Positions 7,676 to 13,110 of a DNA stretch of 13,110 bases are shown here, in pieces. Source of the DNA: Anaerolineales bacterium (GTDB taxonomy: Bacteria; Chloroflexota; Anaerolineae; Anaerolineales; Villigracilaceae); the NCBI GenBank assembly GCA_025966435.1, contig JAICRQ010000039.1, positions 1 to 13,110 on the forward strand, given 5' to 3'. The translations under genes were made by a program, and so were the position numbers. Each line of letters begins with the position of its first letter. Within the stretch, counting starts at the first letter, position 1. Under the pieces are notes generated by a model. The model ran no database searches, had not been told where the DNA came from, and worked only from the letters and a program-made list of their open reading frames with translations.

Positions 7676-9967
7676 TCAAACTTGTAGAATGCGTCCGCCC
7701 TTGTTATTGATCTTTCCGAACTTTTTTAATCCTTCCCGATAGCCATGAAATATATAACCGCCTACGATGTACCGGTAGAGAGGGGGAAGCATCTTGGAGG
7801 TTGGGTAACTTTTCTCCAAGGTATTTACGATTTTTTCCATGACCCACAGAACCGGGCGAGAGGAGACCGTCGAGCGGATCAATTTACGGGCTAAGAAGGA
7901 CGGCGAATCTTGACCCCAGATCATTGGAGTCTTGTCATGAAACATAGATAGATGAGATAATAGCTCGGGGTATTTTTGGAACAGACGAACTGCTTGAAAT
8001 GCCGACGTTCTTGCGCGATTCTTATAACGATCCAGACTGCCAGCAAAATAATCTCGGTGCAGGCATCTGGCCTTGATACTACGACGAAAATCGAAACCTT
8101 GCTGGTAGGCGCGATAACCAAGATCAACATCACACCATGAACTGGAGCCTAGGAAACCCAGATCATGATACATGCCAACCTCAAAATATGCTTCTCGTCG
8201 GATAGACATGTTATTGCTGTAAACATCAGTGAACGTCAGTTTCTCTGAATTTTGGCTGGAGGCCAATGCTGCATTTAAGGTTTGGGGTAGGGGTGTTGTC
8301 TCCTCGCACTGAATGTCTACTGTCCCGACTACAATCGCGTTTTGGCGCGTGACATGTTCACGGACGATATACGTCAGGTACTCTGGCTCCAATAAGATGT
8401 CATCATCCAAAAATACCAGAATATCTGCTTGACTTTGCCTGGCTGCCAAATTACGAGCTGCGGTTGCACCCTGGTTACTCTGCCGGGAATAGCGCAGAGT
8501 GAACGGAAATACCTCCTCTGCAATCTCCTGAGTTCCATCCGCCGAGCCGTCATCTACGATGATGACCTCAAAATTAGGATAGGTTTGCTGTGCGAGTGAA
8601 TTTAGCGTATCAAGCAGCATGTCTTTGCGGTTATAGGTGGGGATAATCACGCTGACCGGAGGTAGGTACTCCGCTATAGCTTCTTCTTCTTTTCTTTCAG
8701 GCATACTTGTCTGCTGTGGGGGCGGAACCTGGGCAACTTCTTGTAAATATCCTTCGATCTCATCGATCATTCTTGTCATCGTGAATCCGTCAACGACTGT
8801 TTTCTGCCCCGCAGCGGCAAGCCTTCGGCGCAACACGGGGTCAATTGCCAGCTTGGCAATCTTTTGTGTCAAATCTTCCGCATCACCTGGAATGAAGAAC
8901 AACCCATTTTCGCCATCTCTTAGGATTTCAGTGGTTCCCCCTGTTGGCGTAGCAACCACCACCAGACCCGAGATCATGCCTTCTAACACGATCCTGCTAA
9001 AGGGTTCCTGCCAAACCGAGGGCACCAATAACACATCAGACTCTTGCAATAACTGGGGCATTTCTTCCGCTGGTACATGTCCAGAAAATGACACGTAATC
9101 GTTCAATCCTGCTTTGTCCACCAGATGGTGCAAAAAATTCTCATATTCCGGAGAACCGGATCCAATCACCCTCAGTTTTATGTTCCGTAGGCCCCGGCGA
9201 AACACGAGCGTTTCCAACGCATGTATCACTGTATCCACACCCTTCTCGGGGTATATCCGACCCGCATAAAGTAGGTTAAGTGTTTGGTTTTTATGATCGG
9301 GTTGGCTAGTTTTTTGGTCTCTTAAGAATTGCTGAGGGTCAAGTCCGGTATGTATGACTCGCGCGTTCTCGATGGGGATTCCCGCCTCAACCAAAATATT
9401 TCGAGTAGCAGCGCTGACACAGATCGCGTGCTTGAAAGTCAAAGGCTGTTGTTTTTCTTTGGCGAGCATCGCTAGAGCCACATGGCTGACTGCCCCCTTC
9501 ACAATCCGGCTGTACCATTTACGCCCCGGAGTACGCCAATACATTTCGTGTTGGCTGGGTAAGGTTGGCTCGTACGTAGCAAACCGATAGACGATTTTGT
9601 CCGGATACCTGGCTTCGGCGAATGCCGGCAGCGACCTGGGCAGATTCCACATACCCCAAATGAAGATGATGTCGGGTTCAAACTGCTTAACAACACGCGC
9701 AAAGACCTGTAAGTTATGTTTTTCCCTTGCTTTTCTCCTGGTAAAAAAGGTAATACCATTTCGCCAGGGTACCAGGTCCATTTCCAAATACAACGATCTG
9801 TAGATCTCACCTGTCTCTACGGGCACATTGTTTGTGCCCTGCATGCTGGTCAAGACCAGTGTAGTATGCCCACGTTCCTTTAAGCCGCGAATCACTTGCT
9901 GGCATGACAGATCTTGTCCGCCCGATCCATGGATTTGATAAAAATTGATAAGAAATAAAATTCGCAT
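7676..9967 (-). CDS. Bifunctional glycosyltransferase: GT4 (GT-B) fused to GT2 (GT-A)
   Basis: This 763-residue cytosolic protein carries two complete transferases. Residues 1-410 are a GT4-type GT-B domain: an N-terminal Gly-rich loop (HGSGGQD, 13-19), GRIYPEKG (236-243), and the EX7E motif in EPFSRIVLEGMISG (Glu321, Glu329). A Pro/Glu-rich linker (about 411-436) leads to a GT2-type GT-A domain: VSVIIPTYNR (438-447), VDDGS (471-475), the metal-binding FLDDD (519-523), and SSSWCDVDLGYR (608-619) at the acceptor-site acidic position. About 100 residues of unassigned C-terminal extension follow. No membrane helices are seen. The ATG has GAGGA about 7 nt upstream and lies 23 nt after the previous gene. 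The fusion probably adds two successive sugars to the same lipid-linked acceptor; the sugars are unknown. Both catalytic motif sets look intact, with no sign of frameshift. Confidence 0.92.
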   Translation of the reverse strand: MRILFLINFYQIHGSGGQDLSCQQVIRGLKERGHTTLVLTSMQGTNNVPVETGEIYRSLYLEMDLVPWRNGITFFTRRKAREKHNLQVFARVVKQFEPDIIFIWGMWNLPRSLPAFAEARYPDKIVYRFATYEPTLPSQHEMYWRTPGRKWYSRIVKGAVSHVALAMLAKEKQQPLTFKHAICVSAATRNILVEAGIPIENARVIHTGLDPQQFLRDQKTSQPDHKNQTLNLLYAGRIYPEKGVDTVIHALETLVFRRGLRNIKLRVIGSGSPEYENFLHHLVDKAGLNDYVSFSGHVPAEEMPQLLQESDVLLVPSVWQEPFSRIVLEGMISGLVVVATPTGGTTEILRDGENGLFFIPGDAEDLTQKIAKLAIDPVLRRRLAAAGQKTVVDGFTMTRMIDEIEGYLQEVAQVPPPQQTSMPERKEEEAIAEYLPPVSVIIPTYNRKDMLLDTLNSLAQQTYPNFEVIIVDDGSADGTQEIAEEVFPFTLRYSRQSNQGATAARNLAARQSQADILVFLDDDILLEPEYLTYIVREHVTRQNAIVVGTVDIQCEETTPLPQTLNAALASSQNSEKLTFTDVYSNNMSIRREAYFEVGMYHDLGFLGSSSWCDVDLGYRAYQQGFDFRRSIKARCLHRDYFAGSLDRYKNRARTSAFQAVRLFQKYPELLSHLSMFHDKTPMIWGQDSPSFLARKLIRSTVSSRPVLWVMEKIVNTLEKSYPTSKMLPPLYRYIVGGYIFHGYREGLKKFGKINNKGGRILQV

Positions 9968-9990
9968 TGTTCATCCTCGAAGGGATGTCG

Positions 9991-11106
9991 TCAGCCAGGG
10001 AGGTTATAAATACCCAGCATTGGGCCATCCTCGATCGGATGGATCGATTGATAGACTTGGTTTACAGCATCCATGATTGACTTAATACTTTCCCGGAATA
10101 CGAGTTTGGTTGTGACCAGCCCATAAGCATTTTCGACAATGTGTAATCTTTCTTCTTCATGATCCAAATAATATAGAATGGTTTGGGCAAGTGAATCAAC
10201 AGGGACAGATACGTAATGTGTTCCGGCGATAAAGCTTGGACAATGGGGGAGAACTGGTTCAGAAACGACTAGTGAGCGGTTTGGAGCAGCCAGAGCAATG
10301 CGGGAAAAGTTATCGTCATACCAGGTGCGGGTAATATTGAGGGTGATTTTGGATCGATTCAGGTAATGAATGCGCTCATCCCCGAAGATAAATGGGTTCT
10401 CTTTTCCGTCGGCTAAATGCAATCGAACCCCATTAGCATCAAGTTCGCTTCGAACCCGATCTAATAACAAGCTCCGCCTTTTTGTGCCTCGCGTTCCCAT
10501 CCACAAGATATCGATATCTCGTTCCAAACTCAGCTCTTTGTACCAGCGGGGTGTTGCTCCCCAATGAGCAACGATGGTTGGCAACCCATGCTGACGGTGG
10601 ATCTCAGCATAGATCTGTGATGTATCCGCAAAGATATCTAACCAACCTCGACGAAGTGCATAATAGTAATCTCCAAGGTAACGAAAACGCGACATCCGGG
10701 ATTTGATTAAAGAGAAAAACCTTTCGGATCCGCGGATTTTTGCGGCACCGTTTCGGGAATCTTGGATCCTCCCCAACCAGGAACGCCATCCGGAGACTGA
10801 GCTCATAAGCTTCCAGGGGATTCTCGGGTCAGGGATCCCCTCCGTATTCCAATGAACGAAAATAGGCTTCTGTTCCGGAGGCAATTTGGCTAATTGGCGC
10901 GGGATTGTTAAGAACTTTCCATATGGACCAAAAGAGAAAACCACTTCGGCTTTTTCAGGGATTGCAGAGCCAACTTGAAACTGTACTGGTTGGTAACCCA
11001 GTGTATGGAGCTCGTCTGATATAACCTCAGTGATTCCATCTCTTTGATTCCAGCAGGGAATGGCTATGATACTTGGTCTGTCTAAACTAGGGATTACGGA
11101 ATTCAT
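9991..11106 (-). CDS. CgeB/YkvP-like glycosyltransferase (GT-B, Glyco_trans_1_2 type)
   Basis: The 371-residue protein resembles CgeB-like GT-B transferases. The N-terminal half has a nucleotide-fold start (SIIAIPCWNQRDG) and FVHWNTEGIPDP (83-94). The C-terminal half has DIDILWMGTRGTKRRSLL (198-215), RIHYLNRSKITLNITRTWYDDNFSRIALAAPNRSLVVSE (245-283), and a tail matching the PF13524 pattern of a residue run closing with a YYLDHEEER helix. The bulk of the family evidence is in residues 195-350; the Glu/Asp contacts to the donor are less conserved than in GT4, so the assignment is by pattern rather than exact motif. The annotated ATG (11104-11106) has only a weak GGA upstream. A strong AGGAGG with an ATG lies 30 nt upstream in the same frame, but a TAG stop sits immediately before this ATG. 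It likely adds a sugar in the cytosol before the fusion enzyme. It follows the adenylation gene by 65 nt. Confidence 0.75.
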   Translation of the reverse strand: MNSVIPSLDRPSIIAIPCWNQRDGITEVISDELHTLGYQPVQFQVGSAIPEKAEVVFSFGPYGKFLTIPRQLAKLPPEQKPIFVHWNTEGIPDPRIPWKLMSSVSGWRSWLGRIQDSRNGAAKIRGSERFFSLIKSRMSRFRYLGDYYYALRRGWLDIFADTSQIYAEIHRQHGLPTIVAHWGATPRWYKELSLERDIDILWMGTRGTKRRSLLLDRVRSELDANGVRLHLADGKENPFIFGDERIHYLNRSKITLNITRTWYDDNFSRIALAAPNRSLVVSEPVLPHCPSFIAGTHYVSVPVDSLAQTILYYLDHEEERLHIVENAYGLVTTKLVFRESIKSIMDAVNQVYQSIHPIEDGPMLGIYNLPG

Positions 11107-11136
11107 CTACAATCCAACCGTCTTAAGGGTCCCCAT
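11107..11136 (-). other. Nine-codon leader frame with strong SD, ending in TAG directly before the CgeB-like start
   Basis: The minus strand reads AGGAGG, a 7-nt spacer, then ATG at 11134-11136, and codes M-G-T-L-K-T-V-G-L followed by TAG at 11107-11109. The next codon is the ATG of the CgeB-like gene, in the same frame. This may be a leader peptide with termination and re-initiation, or the true start of the gene interrupted by an amber mutation or sequencing error. Confidence 0.5.
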
Positions 11137-11144
11137 CGATTTGC

Positions 11145-11158
11145 CTCCTCTGGAGGAG
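11145..11158 (-). promoter_or_regulatory. Palindrome overlapping the leader ribosome binding site
   Basis: CTCCTC-TG-GAGGAG (plus strand) is a perfect 6-bp inverted repeat. On the minus strand CCTCC lies just before the GGAGG of the leader's SD, so a small hairpin (CCTCC-AGA-GGAGG, or CTCCT with a 4-nt loop) could cover the SD. Seen directly; its regulatory role is inferred. Confidence 0.4.
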
Positions 11159-11171
11159 ACTACGCATCCAT

Positions 11172-12734
11172 TCAGGAGAACTCCTTAAGTTTCTGGTAAT
11201 CGATCTTATCTGTGGATGTTTTCGGGAGAACATCTAAAAAAGAAAAGAGATCAGGCACCATGTAAGCAGGGAGGTTTTGTGCGCAGAATTGTTTTAGCTC
11301 AATGATCGAAGGTCGATTATCTTGGTGATGACTGATGAAGGCTCTAATTTTGACTCCATTGTCGTCCTGCAAAGCGACCACGGCAGTTTCTTTGATGGCT
11401 GGATGGCGATATAAACCTGCCTCGATCTCCCCCAACTCAATCCGGTAACCCCTTTTTTTCACCATCCGATCTCGTCGGGCAACATAGATGTAATTTCCAT
11501 CTGGCTCCTCGAACACGATATCCCCAGTTTTGTACCACTTGTTGCCTGAGGGATCGACTAGAAAAGCATTCGCTGTTTTTTCGGGTAGGTTCCAATAACC
11601 GATCATCACGCCCGGACCACTCGCGCATAATTCTCCTTCTTTACCGGGTGGCACTTCCTTGCCATGTTCATCAAGGATTCTGATCAGGTAGTGAGAGCAA
11701 GGTTTTCCAATAGGAAACGGATTCGTTCTATCTTCCGCGAAGATAAGCGGAATTTCATAAAATGTACAAACGTTCGTTTCGGTCGGACCATAAAGGTTAA
11801 GATACCTGGGGTTTGGAATCAGCTTCTTGAGCGCACGAAGATGCTTGACCGGAAATACTTCACCTGCGAATAAGACAAACCGCAGGTCAGGAAACCCATA
11901 CTGATTTAATCGTCCATATTGAGCCAAAAAGCTCAATATCGAGGGTGTTGAATACCATATCGTGATCTTTTTCTCTGAAATCAGCCGGGCCAGGCGAATC
12001 GGATCTTTACCAATCTCCTCCTCTACAAGCACCAAGGTCGCTCCATGCTTGATAGAGACGTATATATCCAGGATAGATAGGTCAAAGTGAAAGGGTGCAT
12101 GGGATGAAAAGCGGTCGATCTCAGTTGGTTCGAATGCTTCTGAGCACCAGTCGATGAAGCTGAGTGCATTCTGCTGAGATAGCATCACCCCCTTGGGTTT
12201 GCCAGTGGAACCGGATGTATATAGGATGTAAGCAAGATGATCTGGAGGAAGTTCAAAAGAAACAGGAAGCGCCGGATGACCCGTATTTGCTCGCTCCAGT
12301 GCTCTCTTCAAGGAATTTCCACTTCCTGTTCCATCGAGGACAAGGAACGTGGGCAGCTCTTCTTGGCTTGCAAATTCTGCACAAAGCCTTTCCACGAATC
12401 GGTTTTCGATAATGATGGCTTTGACAGTACAGTCGCTGAATATATAAGCATTGCGGGCAGGGGGAGCGCCCGGATCTACCGGAACATACACAGCACCTGC
12501 TTTTAAGATGCCAAAGATAGAAACCACCGCATCAATGGATTTCTGCAAATACATCCCTATCCGATCGCCTGGGCGGACGCCCAAGTGGATAAGGCTATCT
12601 CTGAGGCGATCGGAAAGCTTGTTAAGGTCACGATACGTGATTACGCCGTTACCAGTCTCCTCAACTGCAATCCGGTCAGGGTATTTTTGCGCGGATAGGA
12701 CCAATAATTGCTGTAGCGTTTTCTGAGTATTCAT
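11172..12734 (-). CDS. Stand-alone amino-acid/acyl adenylation enzyme (AMP-forming, DltA/NRPS A-domain-like)
   Basis: The 520-residue ANL-superfamily enzyme activates a carboxylic acid as its AMP ester and loads it on a carrier-protein thiol. Visible motifs: P-loop YTSGSTGKPKG (172-182), HFDLSILDIY (216-225) with Asp218, YGPTET (315-320), YKTGD (401-405), the hinge RRDRMVKKRGYRIELGEIE (420-438), and the C-terminal catalytic lysine in STDKIDY (Lys510). Asp218 is the residue that grips the substrate amino group in NRPS A domains and DltA, so an amino acid is the likeliest substrate; which one cannot be read reliably. It has no condensation or thiolation domain, so it must work with a separate carrier, most plausibly the 81-residue protein encoded at 471-716. 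At about 500 residues it matches DltA length. It is the first gene of the run in this window; its ATG has only a weak GGAA close upstream. Confidence 0.92.
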   Translation of the reverse strand: MNTQKTLQQLLVLSAQKYPDRIAVEETGNGVITYRDLNKLSDRLRDSLIHLGVRPGDRIGMYLQKSIDAVVSIFGILKAGAVYVPVDPGAPPARNAYIFSDCTVKAIIIENRFVERLCAEFASQEELPTFLVLDGTGSGNSLKRALERANTGHPALPVSFELPPDHLAYILYTSGSTGKPKGVMLSQQNALSFIDWCSEAFEPTEIDRFSSHAPFHFDLSILDIYVSIKHGATLVLVEEEIGKDPIRLARLISEKKITIWYSTPSILSFLAQYGRLNQYGFPDLRFVLFAGEVFPVKHLRALKKLIPNPRYLNLYGPTETNVCTFYEIPLIFAEDRTNPFPIGKPCSHYLIRILDEHGKEVPPGKEGELCASGPGVMIGYWNLPEKTANAFLVDPSGNKWYKTGDIVFEEPDGNYIYVARRDRMVKKRGYRIELGEIEAGLYRHPAIKETAVVALQDDNGVKIRAFISHHQDNRPSIIELKQFCAQNLPAYMVPDLFSFLDVLPKTSTDKIDYQKLKEFS

Positions 12735-12976
12735 GATTCCATGACTCTAATAGAGCGCCTGAACATGCACTTCCCTCCGCCACTGCTTCAACAAAGCTTT
12801 CGTGATTGCCCAGGCATCGCTTCCAGCGCGCAAACCTTGGCGCAAAGGTCTATTTAGCCTTGATTCCCTAGGCTCGGTTTTAGCGGATTGAATGCTGCCT
12901 AAGGAAGGTGCAGGAGCGCCCGTTGCCCGCCAGCTCCACGAACCGCGAAGATTTAATTTTGGGGAAGAAAGGTGAT

Positions 12977-13011
12977 GCTACCAAGAATTCACCGGACCCG
13001 TGTTTGGTAGC
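12977..13011. repeat. 8-bp inverted repeat, possible stem-loop
   Basis: GCTACCAA (12977-12984) and TTGGTAGC (13004-13011) are perfect inverted arms with a 19-nt loop. No U-run follows on either strand, so it is not a standard terminator. It lies next to a second set of inverted repeats at 13012-13096. Confidence 0.4.
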
Positions 13012-13096
13012 CCTGGCTCAACTTTCTATCAAGAAGAGCGGGATTAGGAGTCTGGCAAGAACCAACCTCAGCTTGCCTGATAGGGATAGAGCCAGG
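13012..13096. repeat. Nested inverted repeats, possible branched RNA fold or leader element
   Basis: Three helices are compatible with each other: CCTGGCTC (13012-13019) with GAGCCAGG (13089-13096), TATCA (13027-13031) with TGATA (13078-13082), and GGCAAG (13054-13059) with CTTGCC (13072-13077). It could be a leader RNA structure, a mobile-element remnant, or chance; no known riboswitch class is recognised. Confidence 0.3.
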
Positions 13097-13110
13097 ACAG
13101 AAAGTCTTGG

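Larger units (their letters stand above)
12735..13110. other. Region upstream of the adenylation gene: no complete gene seen
   Basis: I find no complete gene or confident promoter here. On the minus strand one frame is open from a TAG at 12978-12980 to a TAG at 12747-12749 (76 codons, no ATG). It ends AITKALLKQWRREVHVQALY just 12 nt before the adenylation ATG, so it could be the decayed tail of an upstream gene. The right part (12977-13110) contains several inverted repeats, listed separately. The operon's promoter may lie here or further upstream. Confidence 0.4.

Noticed and set aside
8637..9098. 153-codon plus-strand open frame inside the GT4-GT2 fusion
   Set aside because: Antisense to the conserved GT4 C-terminal motifs and the linker; Ser/Thr/Cys-rich translation typical of a shadow frame.
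12977..13011. Rho-independent terminator
   Set aside because: The stem has a long 19-nt loop and no T-run follows on either strand.
1..13110. CRISPR arrays, tRNA or rRNA genes, insertion sequences
   Set aside because: No regularly spaced direct repeats, no cloverleaf-like or rRNA segments, and no transposase or integrase motifs were seen in reading either strand.

Overview
The window is one block of nine genes, all read from the minus strand. In transcription order they run from about 12734 down past the left edge. It looks like a surface-polysaccharide (exopolysaccharide or O-antigen-like) locus. There are no RNA genes, insertion sequences, CRISPR arrays or integrase genes that I can support. 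The organism is a bacterium of middling GC content. A secreted beta-propeller with a Pro/Thr/Ser-rich stalk and C-terminal membrane anchor, large GT-C and ligase membrane proteins, and an amino-acid-adenylation/carrier-protein/SGNH set together suggest Chloroflexota (Anaerolineae-like). That is a guess from style, not a proof.

Layout, in transcription order: (1) 12735-13110, an upstream region with no convincing complete gene, containing nested inverted repeats and a start-less open frame ending 12 nt before gene 2. (2) 11172-12734, a stand-alone AMP-forming adenylation enzyme of the DltA/NRPS A-domain type. (3) 9991-11106, a CgeB-like glycosyltransferase, preceded by a 9-codon leader frame with a strong ribosome binding site. 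(4) 7676-9967, a GT4-GT2 fusion glycosyltransferase. (5) 6264-7661, an O-antigen ligase/polymerase-family membrane protein. (6) 4705-6267, a GT-C membrane glycosyltransferase whose ATG overlaps the previous TGA. (7) 1940-4648, a secreted, membrane-anchored Asp-box beta-propeller. (8) 811-1953, a membrane-anchored SGNH hydrolase/acyltransferase. (9) 471-716, an acyl/aminoacyl carrier protein. (10) 1-455, the N-terminal part of a polytopic membrane protein cut by the window edge.

Proposed logic: the two cytosolic glycosyltransferases build a lipid-linked glycan. The GT-C enzyme adds sugars from polyprenyl-phosphate donors on the outer face, and the ligase-family protein polymerises or transfers the chain. 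The adenylation enzyme loads an amino acid or other small acid onto the carrier protein, and the SGNH protein may transfer it to the glycan or remove it outside the membrane. This resembles D-alanylation of teichoic acids (DltA/DltC/DltD), but here the parts sit at opposite ends of a glycan operon. No MBOAT (DltB-like) channel is visible in the window; the truncated left-edge gene or a gene beyond it is the place to look. The glycan-aminoacylation idea is inference; the family assignments of the individual proteins are much firmer.
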